Shown: positions 21,276 to 30,354, numbered from the stretch's first letter. The stretch: 64,000 bases of DNA from Ruania halotolerans (GCF_021049285.1 NZ_CP088017.1:1-64000); one strand, 5' to 3'. The notes: a model not told the origin generated them from the sequence alone. Numbers and translations are program-made.

Positions 21276-21431
21276 ATGCAAGCCGCAGCGAAGGTGCAGT
21301 GCAATGTTTACCTGCCGCCAGAACTCGTCCGGGCGATCAAGCACCGCGCGATCGATGAGGGCGTCTCCCTCTCGGCGTGCGTTGAACGGGCACTGACGGC
21401 GTACCTGGAGTCCGTGGAGGAGGAGTCATGA
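21276..21431 (+). CDS. Ribbon-helix-helix-like small protein
   Basis: A 51-residue protein. The segment KVQCNVYLPPELVRAIKHRA followed by IDEGVSLSACVERALTAYLE fits the strand-helix-helix pattern of CopG/Arc-type DNA-binding proteins. Such proteins are often antitoxins or small repressors. Its stop overlaps the start of the VOC gene (ATGA), so the two are coupled; no typical toxin is adjacent. It may simply regulate the VOC gene. ATG 21276 has no strong ribosome site. Confidence 0.7.
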   Translation: MQAAAKVQCNVYLPPELVRAIKHRAIDEGVSLSACVERALTAYLESVEEES

Positions 21432-22198
21432 GTCAGGTCGAATTCGCCGTCAGTCCCTATCGGTTCAGCGCAGACCCGCCGGCAATGGTGGCATTCCTCG
21501 AGACCCTGGGCATGCGCAAAGTGCTGACGACCGCAGGCGACTGGTTCGGAGTGCTGCGCGCCGGTGCCGGGTGGGTCGGCGTGCATCAGGCGGCATCGAG
21601 CGACATCGGCGCCGCTCCCGGCGAGACACAACTGGTGCTCCTGACGCGCAGTGCCGCCGCCGCGGCGGCCGAACTGGAGTCTCGCGGGATCTCGACGACG
21701 GTGTGGGACGAGTCCTACGGCCAGCACGCAGGCGTTACCGACCCCACCGGCGGAGGTATCTGGATCAATGAGTATCAGGACGACCTGTACGGGTACCTGG
21801 GTCATGACGGCGAAGGCGACCCTCGCCTGAGCGTCACCATGGTGCGTCCGAGCGTGGACCGAGAAGCCGATCGGACCTTCTTCGGCACCTTCGGATTCGT
21901 TCCGGAGGCAGGCGCCAACGAGTGGTGGGAGGCGTTGCGTGCATCTGATGTCTCGGGCGTGATCGGGCTGCACAAGCCGATGAGCGGCGAGTATCCGACG
22001 TCGTCTGCAGCCTCTCCGTTCGCGGATCGCACATCAATCGCTCGGCTCGGGTTCGAGACCACCGAGGACCTCGATGCGCTCGCGGTGCGACTCAGTGCGG
22101 CCGGGTACCAGGCGCGGGTGGTGGTCGACGCCGTGCGTGCGGTGCATGTGACAGATCCGGACGGATGTCGCATCGAGATCCATCCTGCACGCACCTGA
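21428..22198 (+). CDS. VOC (glyoxalase/bleomycin resistance) family protein
   Basis: About 256 residues made of two vicinal-oxygen-chelate modules: about 6-118, ending GVTDPTGGGIWINEY, and about 135-255, ending HVTDPDGCRIEIHPART. The two-module form is common in actinobacterial glyoxalase-like proteins of unknown substrate. Translation is coupled to the small RHH gene upstream by an ATGA overlap, with GGAGGAG in the upstream coding end as its ribosome site. A second copy of the 70-bp repeat follows the stop. Confidence 0.82.
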   Translation: MSQVEFAVSPYRFSADPPAMVAFLETLGMRKVLTTAGDWFGVLRAGAGWVGVHQAASSDIGAAPGETQLVLLTRSAAAAAAELESRGISTTVWDESYGQHAGVTDPTGGGIWINEYQDDLYGYLGHDGEGDPRLSVTMVRPSVDREADRTFFGTFGFVPEAGANEWWEALRASDVSGVIGLHKPMSGEYPTSSAASPFADRTSIARLGFETTEDLDALAVRLSAAGYQARVVVDAVRAVHVTDPDGCRIEIHPART

Positions 22199-22225
22199 CC
22201 ACCACTGATAGCGAGCAGCTTCCTC

Positions 22226-22295
22226 GACGCAGACACAACTTCCGAGTCCCGACACAGGTTGGAAGGTGTGTCCGCGCGCGGAAGGTGTGTCCGTG
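22226..22295. repeat. 70-bp palindromic repeat, copy 2
   Basis: About 64 of 70 positions match the element at 21083-21152, in the same orientation. The right arm GGAAGGTGTGTCC is intact, and its direct partial repeat follows at 22281-22295. The left arm (GACACAACTTCC) has mismatches, so the hairpin here is weaker. It lies 27 bases after the VOC stop codon. Confidence 0.85.
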
Positions 22296-22336
22296 GAATC
22301 AGAACGGCGGGCGGGCCGCATGGGTAGTTTGGATGA

Positions 22337-23137
22337 GTGAGCAACGACCTCGTGCGCCGGATCGCCGTCACGGCCTCGGCCGTGCTCTGCGCGGTGGCCA
22401 CGGCATTCGGGGTCGGCGCACTGGGCGGAACGGAGGTATCCGAGGCCGCGGGCGGCGCGCTCGCGGCTGATGCCACGCTGATCGCGCCTGGGAGCGGGGC
22501 GTTCGGGATCTGGTCGGTGATCTACCTGGGTCTGGCCGGGTATGTGGTCTGGCAGTGGCTGCCGGTGAGCGCCACGGCACGAGCGCGCGCCGTGGGGTGG
22601 TGGGCGGCTGCGTCGATGCTGCTCAACGGTGCCTGGTTGCTGACGATTCAGCTCGGCTGGCTCTGGGCGAGCGTCGCGGTGATCCTGGCTCTGGCGGTGG
22701 TACTCAAGGTGGTGCTGGCCCGCCTCACCGCGCACCGGCCCGCTGGGCGCGCCGAGCTCGTGGTGGTGGACGGCACCTTCGGGCTCTACCTGGGTTGGGT
22801 TGCCGTGGCGACCTGCGCGAACCTCGCGGCGGCGCTGGTGGCCGCGGGGATGCCGCCCACGGGCCTGCTCGCCGAGGCGATCACCATCTTCATCCTGATC
22901 GCCGTGCTCGTCCTCGCCGCGGTGTACGCGCGCAGCTATGGTGCTCGGTTCGCGATTGCTGCGGCGATGGCCTGGGGCGTGGGGTGGATAGCCGTGGCCC
23001 GCCTCACCGGCGAACCATCCGCACCCTCGGTGGGCGTGACGGCCGTCGCCGTCGCGGTTGTCATCCTGGTAGTTACCGTGCTCATGCGTGCCGCCCTGCG
23101 GCGCACCAGATCCGGGACCGGTTCCCCGCCCGCCTGA
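22337..23137 (+). CDS. TspO/MBR-like tryptophan-rich membrane protein
   Basis: About 266 residues, several membrane helices, rich in Trp and Ala. The central segment SGAFGIWSVIYLGLAGYVVW followed by LNGAWLLTIQLGWLW resembles the TspO/MBR (tryptophan-rich sensory protein) family, which binds porphyrins and hydrophobic ligands. It is longer than the 160-residue TspO core, having an extra C-terminal membrane segment. GTG 22337 lacks a clear ribosome site. Neighbours give no hint of function. Confidence 0.7.
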   Translation: MSNDLVRRIAVTASAVLCAVATAFGVGALGGTEVSEAAGGALAADATLIAPGSGAFGIWSVIYLGLAGYVVWQWLPVSATARARAVGWWAAASMLLNGAWLLTIQLGWLWASVAVILALAVVLKVVLARLTAHRPAGRAELVVVDGTFGLYLGWVAVATCANLAAALVAAGMPPTGLLAEAITIFILIAVLVLAAVYARSYGARFAIAAAMAWGVGWIAVARLTGEPSAPSVGVTAVAVAVVILVVTVLMRAALRRTRSGTGSPPA

Positions 23138-23218
23138 CGTGGCTAGCGCGCCGCAGCGTTCCCGAACGGCGGCCCGTTTCCTCTAGCGCAACAGGCGCCG
23201 CCGTGCCAGTCTCGGACC

Positions 23219-23503
23219 ATGTGCCGCAACATTCGCCCCTTGCACAATTTCGAACCCCACGCGACCTCCGAAGAGGTGTACGCCGCCGCACTGCAGTATG
23301 TGCGCAAGGTGAGCGGGATGAATAAACCCTCCGCCGCGAACGCCGAAGCGTTCGACCAGGCGGTGGCCGATATCGCCCACACCACCGAACATCTGCTTGC
23401 GGACCTGACCACCAAGGCGCCGCCGAAGGATCGCGAGACCGAGGCCGCCAAGGCCAAGGCGCGGGCAGCCAAACGCTATGGGACCGAGGCGGCGAGCGCC
23501 TAA
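23219..23503 (+). CDS. DUF2277 domain-containing protein
   Basis: A 94-residue soluble protein. The start MCRNIRPLHNFEPHATSEEV and the middle ALQYVRKVSGMNKPS are typical of DUF2277, a widespread actinobacterial family of unknown function. The Lys/Ala-rich C-terminus (AAKAKARAAKRYG) is also typical. It ends 20 bases before the convergent LysR gene. Confidence 0.88.
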   Translation: MCRNIRPLHNFEPHATSEEVYAAALQYVRKVSGMNKPSAANAEAFDQAVADIAHTTEHLLADLTTKAPPKDRETEAAKAKARAAKRYGTEAASA

Positions 23504-23522
23504 GCCATCGCGGCCGTGTACG

Positions 23523-24410
23523 TCAGCGCCCGGCCGGGACAGGCAGCAAATCCAGCAGGTAGGTGGCCGGCGACTCGGCCTGGTCCCAGGCCGAGCTGAG
23601 CACCGAGACCGTCCACCGTGCTGAATCCGCCTGCGCCAGCGGACGAATGGCCAGTGCCTCGGCCTGCGGTTTGGCCGCCACGTGCTGCGGGACCACGGCG
23701 ATTCCCAGGCCGCGAGCCACCAGGTCCAACAGGGTGTGCACATCGTTCACCGTGCACCGCACCCGCCGGTGCAGGCCTCTGCTGGTGAAGGCGTCGTCGT
23801 TGAGCGTGCGCACCCCCCAGGAGGTGCCGAAGTCCACGAACTCGTGATCTTGCAGGGACTCCCATGACACGTCGGGCACAGCGGTGAGGGGGTGATCGGG
23901 CAGCATCAGCGCAACCAGGGGCTCCTGGCCGATCGTCGTATGCCGCAGCGTTCCGAGGTGCTTCTCGGTGGCCACGAACGCCACATCCAGCGAGCCGGAG
24001 CGAATCATCGCGACCAGATCGAGGGAGCCCGCCTGCGCGAAGTGGGTCTCCACGAGCGGGTGCCTGCGGTGGAATCGCTCCAGGAGCCCGTTCACATCGA
24101 CCATGCCGAGGCACTGCTCCGCGCCGATCCGCAACCGCCCGGACAATGCCGCGCCGGCCCGGACCACCGCATCCCGTGCGCCCGCAGCCTGCTCCAACAT
24201 CGATCGCGCGAACGGCAGTAGCGCGTAACCGGCCTCGGTGGGCTCCACCCTGCGGGTGGTGCGGGTGAACAGTGTGGTGCCCAGTTCGCTCTCCAGGCTG
24301 CGGATTGCCGCGGAGAGGCCAGACTGGGAGATGCCGGCGACGGCGGCCGCCCGGGTGAAGTGACGTTCGTCGGCAAGGGCGACGAGGTACTCCATTTGCC
24401 GCAGATCCAT
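23523..24410 (-). CDS. LysR-family transcriptional regulator
   Basis: About 295 residues. The N-terminal winged HTH (MDLRQMEYLVALADERHFTR, then AAAVAGISQSGLSAAIRSLE) is followed by an effector-binding domain. ATG 24410 follows GGAAG and matches the family start; nine residues would be added by an upstream in-frame start at 24437. Divergent from two aldo/keto reductase genes, which it probably controls. The inducer is not evident. Confidence 0.92.
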   Translation of the reverse strand: MDLRQMEYLVALADERHFTRAAAVAGISQSGLSAAIRSLESELGTTLFTRTTRRVEPTEAGYALLPFARSMLEQAAGARDAVVRAGAALSGRLRIGAEQCLGMVDVNGLLERFHRRHPLVETHFAQAGSLDLVAMIRSGSLDVAFVATEKHLGTLRHTTIGQEPLVALMLPDHPLTAVPDVSWESLQDHEFVDFGTSWGVRTLNDDAFTSRGLHRRVRCTVNDVHTLLDLVARGLGIAVVPQHVAAKPQAEALAIRPLAQADSARWTVSVLSSAWDQAESPATYLLDLLPVPAGR

Positions 24411-24449
24411 CAGATCACTTCCGCTTCTCAATCCCACATGTGAGAGTTG

Positions 24450-24480
24450 TTGGACTTCTAGATTCGAGGGTTCCTAGGGT
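24450..24480 (+). promoter_or_regulatory. Candidate promoter of the aldo/keto reductase genes
   Basis: TTGGAC (24450-24455) and TAGGGT (24475-24480) are 19 bases apart in the LysR/aldo-keto reductase intergenic region. Small palindromes TCTAGA and CCTAGG lie between and beside them and could be part of the LysR site. The assignment rests on pattern alone. Confidence 0.35.
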
Positions 24481-24540
24481 AGATCCATCTATCGGGCCGG
24501 GTCACGATCCCGGCGCACCATCTCGTAGAGGAGATCGGAA

Positions 24541-25401
24541 ATGCAGCAACGCACCATCGGAGGGCGGACCGTATCCGCCATCGGGCTCGGCGCGATGCCC
24601 ATGTCCATCGAGGGGCGGCCAGACCAGCAACGGTCGATTGCCACGATTCACGCCGCACTCGACGCGGGCGTCACCCTGATCGATACGGCGAACTCCTATC
24701 ACCGCGATGCCGGCGAGGAAGGTCACAATGAAGTGCTCGTTGCACGGGCTCTGCGCGAGCGCAGCGTCGGTGCCGACGAGGTGCTGGTGGCGACCAAGGG
24801 CGGCACCGAACGCCCAGGTGACGGGTCCTGGACCAAGAATGGACGCCCCGAACGACTGAAGGCGGCCGCGAAGGACTCCGCGCGGCGCCTCGGCGTGGAG
24901 GCGATCGGGCTGTACCAGTTCCACCGCCCCGATCCCGAGGTCCCGTTCGCTGATTCGATGGGTGCGATCGCGGAGCTGCTGGACGAAGGCGTGATCCAGA
25001 TGGCCGGCATCTCGAATACGGACATCGCGCAGATCGACGAGGCGAACGAGATTCTCGGCGGCCGCCTGGTCAGTGTGCAGAATCAGTTCTCCCCGCGGTT
25101 CCGTTCCAGTCAGGGCGAATTGGAGCACTGCGCCCAACTGGGGATCGCTTTCCTTCCGTGGAGCCCGCTCGGTGGCATCGCCAATGCCGCCGAACTCGGT
25201 GCGCAGCACGCCACCTTCCAGGCCGTGGCCGAGGAGGTGGGGGTGAGCGTCTATCAGGTGACACTTGCCTGGGAGCTTGCACTTGCCCCCGTGGTGGTGC
25301 CGATCCCGGGTGCCTCCCGCCCGGAGAGCATCCTCGACTCGGTCGGCGCCGCCGCCGTGGAGCTCACCGACGACCAGGTCGCCCGGCTCTCCGCCGCCTG
25401 A
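24541..25401 (+). CDS. Aldo/keto reductase
   Basis: About 286 residues, an NADPH-dependent TIM-barrel oxidoreductase. Family motifs are LDAGVTLIDTANSYH (catalytic Asp and Tyr), EVLVATKGG (Lys), the QFHRPDPEVPF segment and VVVPIPGASRPESI at the cofactor site. GAGGAG lies 12 bases upstream of the ATG. It is divergent from a LysR gene and followed after 32 bases by a second aldo/keto reductase. Substrate unknown. Confidence 0.9.
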   Translation: MQQRTIGGRTVSAIGLGAMPMSIEGRPDQQRSIATIHAALDAGVTLIDTANSYHRDAGEEGHNEVLVARALRERSVGADEVLVATKGGTERPGDGSWTKNGRPERLKAAAKDSARRLGVEAIGLYQFHRPDPEVPFADSMGAIAELLDEGVIQMAGISNTDIAQIDEANEILGGRLVSVQNQFSPRFRSSQGELEHCAQLGIAFLPWSPLGGIANAAELGAQHATFQAVAEEVGVSVYQVTLAWELALAPVVVPIPGASRPESILDSVGAAAVELTDDQVARLSAA

Positions 25402-25433
25402 CCGCCACTTTCACCATCCTGCTGAGGAGCCCA

Positions 25434-26369
25434 ATGAAGACCTTCACCATGCCAGGCACCGATCTCACCGCACCGAACGTGGTGCTCGGGCTGATGCGCA
25501 TCCAGGACAAGACCGACGACGAGGTGCGCACCCTGGTGCGCACGGCCACCGACGCCGGTATCACCTTCCTCGATCACGCCGACATCTACGGCTCGCAGAC
25601 GCACGGCTGTGAACGACGGTTCGCCGAAGCCATGCAGCTGAGCAGCTCCCAGCGCGAGCAGCTGATCATCCAGTCCAAGACCGGCATCGTCCGCGAGAAC
25701 GGCCCCTACTTCGACTTCTCCTACGAGCACATCATCTCCGGTGTGAACGGGTCACTGGAGGCGCTCGGCACGGACTACCTGGACATCCTGCTGCTGCACC
25801 GCCCGGACGCACTCGTGGAGCCCGAGGAGGTGGCCCGCGCCTTCGACGAGCTCGCCGCCGCCGGGAAGGTGCGCCACTTCGGCGTCTCCAATCACACCCC
25901 GCGCCAGATCGATCTGCTGAAGACGGCCGTGACTCAGCCGATCGTGGCGAACCAGATGCAGCTGTCCATCACGCACTCGCCGATGATCGCCCAGGGTGTG
26001 GCGGCGAACATGCAGAACCTGGACCAGTCGATCGCGCGTGAGGACGGCCTCCTCGATTACTGCCGTCTGAACGGCATCACCGTACAGGCGTGGTCCCCGT
26101 TCCAGGCCGGGTTCTTCGACGGCCCGTTCTTGGGATCCGAGCGCTATCCGGAGCTGAACGCGGTGATCGATCGGCTCGCCGCGAAGTACGACGTACCGGC
26201 CATTGCCATCGCAGTCGCGTGGATCACCCGGCACCCGGCGCAGATGCAGGTGGTCATCGGCACCACCACACCGGAGCGGGTGACGGCTTCAGCGGCAGGC
26301 TCGGACATCCCGCTCACCCGGGCGGAGTGGTACGAGCTGTTCCGCGCCGCCGGGTACACCGTTCCCTGA
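25434..26369 (+). CDS. Aldo/keto reductase (YdhF-like)
   Basis: About 311 residues. The N-terminus MKTFTMPGTDLTAPNVVLGL is followed by catalytic elements TFLDHADIYG and IIQSKTGI, then ILLLHRPDALVEPEEVARAF and QVVIGTTTPERV. The overall pattern resembles the E. coli YdhF subgroup. ATG 25434 follows GAGGAG at 25424-25429; the frame is open further upstream but overlaps the previous gene without similarity. Probably co-transcribed with the reductase upstream. Confidence 0.9.
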   Translation: MKTFTMPGTDLTAPNVVLGLMRIQDKTDDEVRTLVRTATDAGITFLDHADIYGSQTHGCERRFAEAMQLSSSQREQLIIQSKTGIVRENGPYFDFSYEHIISGVNGSLEALGTDYLDILLLHRPDALVEPEEVARAFDELAAAGKVRHFGVSNHTPRQIDLLKTAVTQPIVANQMQLSITHSPMIAQGVAANMQNLDQSIAREDGLLDYCRLNGITVQAWSPFQAGFFDGPFLGSERYPELNAVIDRLAAKYDVPAIAIAVAWITRHPAQMQVVIGTTTPERVTASAAGSDIPLTRAEWYELFRAAGYTVP

Positions 26370-26456
26370 GCGGAGCTCCTGGGCGAGCAGGTCCGGCCGC
26401 GCCCCGGGGCAGGGTCCCCGGCGCAGAGCAGAGGGGCGAGATCGCCGACGGCGGCC

Positions 26457-28472
26457 CTACAGGTAGTGCCGCTGCCTCGCCCTGAGCTCGGCGTACGCCG
26501 CGTAGGCCTGCTGGGTGCTCTCCAGCCGGGACACCTCGGCCACCGGCACGTCCCAGCCGTTGGTGGCCGGGGGGTTCGGACCACGGGGGTCGGTCTCGAT
26601 CACGATCACCGTGGCATCGTCGGCGGCCGCCGCCTCGGCATAGGCGCTGCGGAACTGCTCGATCGTGTCCACGGAGATGGTCCGCACCCCGAAGCTGGCG
26701 GCGTTGGCGGCCAGGTCCACGCCCACGTGGTCGCCCTCGAGGCGGCCGGAGCCGGAATCGCGCATTCGGTACTCGGTGCCGAATCGCTGTGATCCCACTG
26801 ACTCCGAGAGCGCGCCGATCGAGGCGAAGCCGTGGTTCTGCAGGACCACCACGATCACCTTGAGCCGCTCGGCCACGATGGTCGCCAATTCGGTAGGCAT
26901 CATCTGGTACGTGCCGTCTCCGACGATCGCCACCACCTGATGCTCCGGCTCCGGGCGCGCCAGCCGAACCCCGATGGCGGCCGGAATCTCATACCCCATG
27001 CAGGAGTAGCCGTACTCCAGGTGGTACTGCGCCGGCCCGGCGGCCCGCCACAGCGCCTGCAGGTCACCGGGCATCGACCCGGCGGCGTTGATCACCACGT
27101 CCTCGGCGCCCATCAGCTCGTTCAACGCCCCGAACACCCGCACCTGCGCCGGCAGGGGTGCGTGGCCGCTGTTCTCGCCGGAGGCAGATGCTGCGGCGCC
27201 GCCCACATCGGCGCTCGCCTCGCTGGACCTTCCCGCACCGGAGCTGCCTGCACCAGTCAGCTCCGCCGTCACCCGTGCCCAGTCCTCGGCGCGGGTACGC
27301 GCCTCGGCGCTGTAGCGCTCGTCGACCCGGTAGCCGTGCAGGGAACCGGCCAACGCCGTCAGACCCTCGCGGGCATCCGCCACCAGCATCTCGGCACTGT
27401 GTTTGGCGGCGTCGAAGCCTGCCACGTTCAGGTTGACGAAGCGCACGTCCGGGTCGGCGAAGGCCGTGTGGGACGCCGTCGTGAAATCCGAGTAGCGGGT
27501 TCCCACGCCGATCACCACATCGGCCTGTGCGGCGAGTGCGTTCGCGGCCGCCGCACCGGTGGACCCCACACCCCCGACGGCGCACGGGTGGTCCGCAGGC
27601 AGCGCACCCTTGCCGGCCTGGGTGTCTGCTACCGGAATGCCGGTCGCGTCCGCGAACGCTTCGAGCGCCTCGCTCGCGCCGGAGTAGATCGCCCCGCCGC
27701 CGGCCACCAGCAGTGGCCGTTTCGCTGTGCGGATCACCTGGGCTGCGCGCTCGAGGGCAGCCGGTTCCGGGACGGGCCGGGCCACGTGCCAGGTGCGCTC
27801 GCGGAACAACGCCAGCGGGAAGTCGAACGCCTCGGCCTGCACGTCCTGCGGCAGGCACAGGGTGACGGCCCCGGTCTCGGCCGGGTCGGTGAGCACCCGC
27901 ATCGCTTGCGGCAGCGAGGCGATCAGCTGTTCCGGCCGGATGATCCGATCCCAGAACCGGGAGACCGGCCGGAACGCATCGTTCACGCTGACATCCGGAG
28001 AGCGCGGGTCCTCGAGTTGCTGCAGGACCGGGTCCGGGCGGCGGGTCGCGAAGATGTCCGAGGGCAGCAGCAGCACCGGCACGCGGTTGATCGTGGCCAG
28101 GGCGGCACCGGTGACCATATTCGTCGACCCGGGTCCGATCGAGGCGGTGCAGGCGAAGGTCTGCAGCCGGTTCCGGCTGCGCGCGAACCCGACGGCGCTG
28201 TGCACCATCGCCTGCTCGTTGCGCACCAGGTAGTACGGCAGCGGCTCCTCACCGTCGTCCGGGTCGAGGGCGTTCTGCAGCAGCGCCTGCCCCACGCCGG
28301 CCACGTTCCCGTGCCCGAAGATCCCGAACGCCCCGGGAATCAGTCGTTGGCGGATGCCATCGCGTTCGGTGTACTGCACGGAGAGGAACCGCACGAGCGC
28401 TTGTGCCACGGTCAGTCGCACCGTGTCATTCTGCTCGCTGTTCGGCGCGCTCTCACCAACCGGTGCGGTCAT
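26457..28472 (-). CDS. iolD: 3D-(3,5/4)-trihydroxycyclohexane-1,2-dione hydrolase
   Basis: Thiamine diphosphate enzyme that opens the ring of the inositol catabolite to 5-deoxyglucuronate. About 671 residues in the usual three-domain TPP-enzyme layout: N-terminal domain with VRFLSVQYTERDG and GIFGHGNVAG, a central Rossmann domain (VAGGGAIYSGA), and a C-terminal TPP-binding domain with IVGDGTYQMMPTEL. A 35-residue Ala/Ser/Gly-rich stretch near residue 425-460 separates the central and C-terminal domains. It overlaps iolB by four bases; gene order on the minus strand is iolC, Cgl0159-like, iolB, iolD. Confidence 0.95.
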   Translation of the reverse strand: MTAPVGESAPNSEQNDTVRLTVAQALVRFLSVQYTERDGIRQRLIPGAFGIFGHGNVAGVGQALLQNALDPDDGEEPLPYYLVRNEQAMVHSAVGFARSRNRLQTFACTASIGPGSTNMVTGAALATINRVPVLLLPSDIFATRRPDPVLQQLEDPRSPDVSVNDAFRPVSRFWDRIIRPEQLIASLPQAMRVLTDPAETGAVTLCLPQDVQAEAFDFPLALFRERTWHVARPVPEPAALERAAQVIRTAKRPLLVAGGGAIYSGASEALEAFADATGIPVADTQAGKGALPADHPCAVGGVGSTGAAAANALAAQADVVIGVGTRYSDFTTASHTAFADPDVRFVNLNVAGFDAAKHSAEMLVADAREGLTALAGSLHGYRVDERYSAEARTRAEDWARVTAELTGAGSSGAGRSSEASADVGGAAASASGENSGHAPLPAQVRVFGALNELMGAEDVVINAAGSMPGDLQALWRAAGPAQYHLEYGYSCMGYEIPAAIGVRLARPEPEHQVVAIVGDGTYQMMPTELATIVAERLKVIVVVLQNHGFASIGALSESVGSQRFGTEYRMRDSGSGRLEGDHVGVDLAANAASFGVRTISVDTIEQFRSAYAEAAAADDATVIVIETDPRGPNPPATNGWDVPVAEVSRLESTQQAYAAYAELRARQRHYL

Positions 28473-29383
28473 TCCTGCGCCTCCTCACCGTTCGTGCCAC
28501 CGGCGAGTGGCAGCCGCGGGTCAACGTCCTGCTCCGGCCATGTCTCGCGCACCCAGGCGTAGTGCGGGTCATCAGTCATCTTCCACACGCCGTCCCGCTC
28601 CGGGCCGGCCATCACGTTCAGGTAGTACATGTCATATCCCGGCGGCACCATGCACGGCCCGTGGTACCCGTGCGGCACGAGTACGGTGTCGCCGTTGCGG
28701 ACCTCGGCGAGCAGCTCCATCGGTCGCTCGGCGGTGCCGTGCTGACGGTGGTATCCGACGCCACTGGCGGGGTCCGCACCCGGGGCGTGGGAGCGGATGC
28801 GGAAGTGGTAGATCTCCTCCAGCACCCGCTCGTCCTCGGTGTGCTCATCGTGCTTGTGTGGCGGATAGGAGCTCCAGTTGCCCCCCGGGGTGATGACTTC
28901 CACGGCGAGCAGGCGGTCCGTGGTCACCGCATTGCCGAGGGCGTAGTTGCGTACCTCACGCGAGGCCATTCCCGAGCCCCGCAGCTCCAGACGCACCTCA
29001 TCGGCGCCATGGTAGGAGGCAGAGAGGGTGGCCTCGGCTCGCGCGGTCGGCAGCGCGAGCCGGCTCCTCGCGTGGTCCCCGCTCGTTCGCACCTCGGCCG
29101 TGGCGCCGCGTGGGAGATACAGATAGTCGGTGAGCGCAGAGAACTCATCGGGCCGCCCGTGCAGGTGGAACGTCTGCTCGCCCACGGTGATCTCGAACGA
29201 GCCTGCCATCGGCAGCGCGATTGCCTCGTCGCTCTGCGTGGATATCGTGACGGCGGCCCCGGCGGACATCTCGAGGATCTTCAGTCCCGAGTAGGCCCAG
29301 CCCGCCCGCTCGGGCGTGATCTCCAGCGCGAACGGGCCGTTCGGTGCACTCCCGGCCTGCACCAGCAGTTCTGCATCGCTCAT
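28469..29383 (-). CDS. iolB: 5-deoxy-glucuronate isomerase
   Basis: Converts 5-deoxyglucuronate to 2-deoxy-5-keto-gluconate in inositol breakdown. About 304 residues, a two-cupin fold. Metal-ligand regions are visible in YPPHKHDEHTEDERVLEEIY and HGYHGPCMVPPGYDMYYLNV. The ATG at 29383 follows GAGGAGG and gives the usual N-terminus; 18 further residues would come from an upstream start at 29437. It shares an ATGA overlap with iolD. Confidence 0.95.
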   Translation of the reverse strand: MSDAELLVQAGSAPNGPFALEITPERAGWAYSGLKILEMSAGAAVTISTQSDEAIALPMAGSFEITVGEQTFHLHGRPDEFSALTDYLYLPRGATAEVRTSGDHARSRLALPTARAEATLSASYHGADEVRLELRGSGMASREVRNYALGNAVTTDRLLAVEVITPGGNWSSYPPHKHDEHTEDERVLEEIYHFRIRSHAPGADPASGVGYHRQHGTAERPMELLAEVRNGDTVLVPHGYHGPCMVPPGYDMYYLNVMAGPERDGVWKMTDDPHYAWVRETWPEQDVDPRLPLAGGTNGEEAQE

Positions 29384-29457
29384 GGTGGGCGATCCTCCTC
29401 GATCCGATTCGATCAGTCTGTTGCTTGAGCCGGTCATCGCAACGGCCAGTGCACGAG

Positions 29458-30354
29458 TTAGAGCAACGCAGTGGCGGCGTCCACAGCCGCTCCCACGTCA
29501 CCGTTCGGTGGATACAGCAACGTACGGCCGATCACCAGACCCAGCACATTGGGGCAGGCGAGGGTTGCCTGCCAGCTGGCCAGAGCGGCGTCGGGGTCCT
29601 CGGGTACCTCACCGCCGAGGATCAGGCTCGGCATGGTGGTGGCGGCCATCACCCGCTCCGGCTCGGCCACTGCGGGCAGCTTCAGCCAGGTGCGCGCTGA
29701 GGTGCGACCGAGGCCGCTGGCCACGGCGATCGACCGGATCACCGCTTCGGGGGAGAGGTCGTTGCGCAGTCGCCCGTTCTCGACGTAACTCCAGAACGGC
29801 TCCACCATCGAGACGAGCTCACGGTCGGCGAGTTCGTTGACGGCGTTGGCACATCGCTCCAAGGTCTCGGCCGTGCCCGATTCAGCAGGCGCCACCCGGA
29901 GCAGCATCTTGCCACCGGCCAAACCGGCCTCGGCGATCCCGCGCGCGTCGTAGCCGGTGAAGCGGTCGTCGGCCTCGAACACCGCACCGGGAAGTCCGCC
30001 GCGGTTCATGGAGCCGAAGACCAGTTTGCCCTCCAGGGCGCCGAGCAGAGCCAGATCCTCGATCAGATCTGCCGTGCCGAGGAAGCCATGCACACCCGGA
30101 CGGGCCAGGGCATCGGTGATCCGGCCCAACAGGTCGGTGCGGTCGGCCATCGCCATCGCATCCGGCCCGGCGCCGAGCGAACCCCGGGCCGGGTGATCGG
30201 CGGCGATGATCATCAGCCGTTCACCCGGTGCAGGCAGGCGACCTGGTGTGCGGGTGGCCAGAGCCTCGGCGATCCGGTGCGGCGTATGCGCGCGGATCTG
30301 CGGCAGATCTGCGATCGCGATCGGTGCGGTGGTGGTCCCGCTCGTGCCGCTCAT
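29458..30354 (-). CDS. Cgl0159-type (beta/alpha)8 protein of the inositol cluster
   Basis: About 298 residues, a DeoC/LacD-like aldolase fold. Motifs include IIAADHPARGSLGA near residue 50, VFGSMNRGGLPGAVFEADDR near 112-131, KMLLRVAP and TWLKLPAV, with a lysine at the usual Schiff-base strand. The homologue in Corynebacterium glutamicum (Cgl0159) is also in the iol cluster. It may take the place of IolJ, splitting the phosphorylated product of IolC; that is inference. The ATG is in a four-base ATGA overlap with the end of iolC. Confidence 0.82.
   Translation of the reverse strand: MSGTSGTTTAPIAIADLPQIRAHTPHRIAEALATRTPGRLPAPGERLMIIAADHPARGSLGAGPDAMAMADRTDLLGRITDALARPGVHGFLGTADLIEDLALLGALEGKLVFGSMNRGGLPGAVFEADDRFTGYDARGIAEAGLAGGKMLLRVAPAESGTAETLERCANAVNELADRELVSMVEPFWSYVENGRLRNDLSPEAVIRSIAVASGLGRTSARTWLKLPAVAEPERVMAATTMPSLILGGEVPEDPDAALASWQATLACPNVLGLVIGRTLLYPPNGDVGAAVDAATALL

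Noticed and set aside
26832-28562. A 576-codon plus-strand frame opposite iolD
   Set aside because: Arg/Gly/His-rich shadow of iolD without ribosome site or family features.
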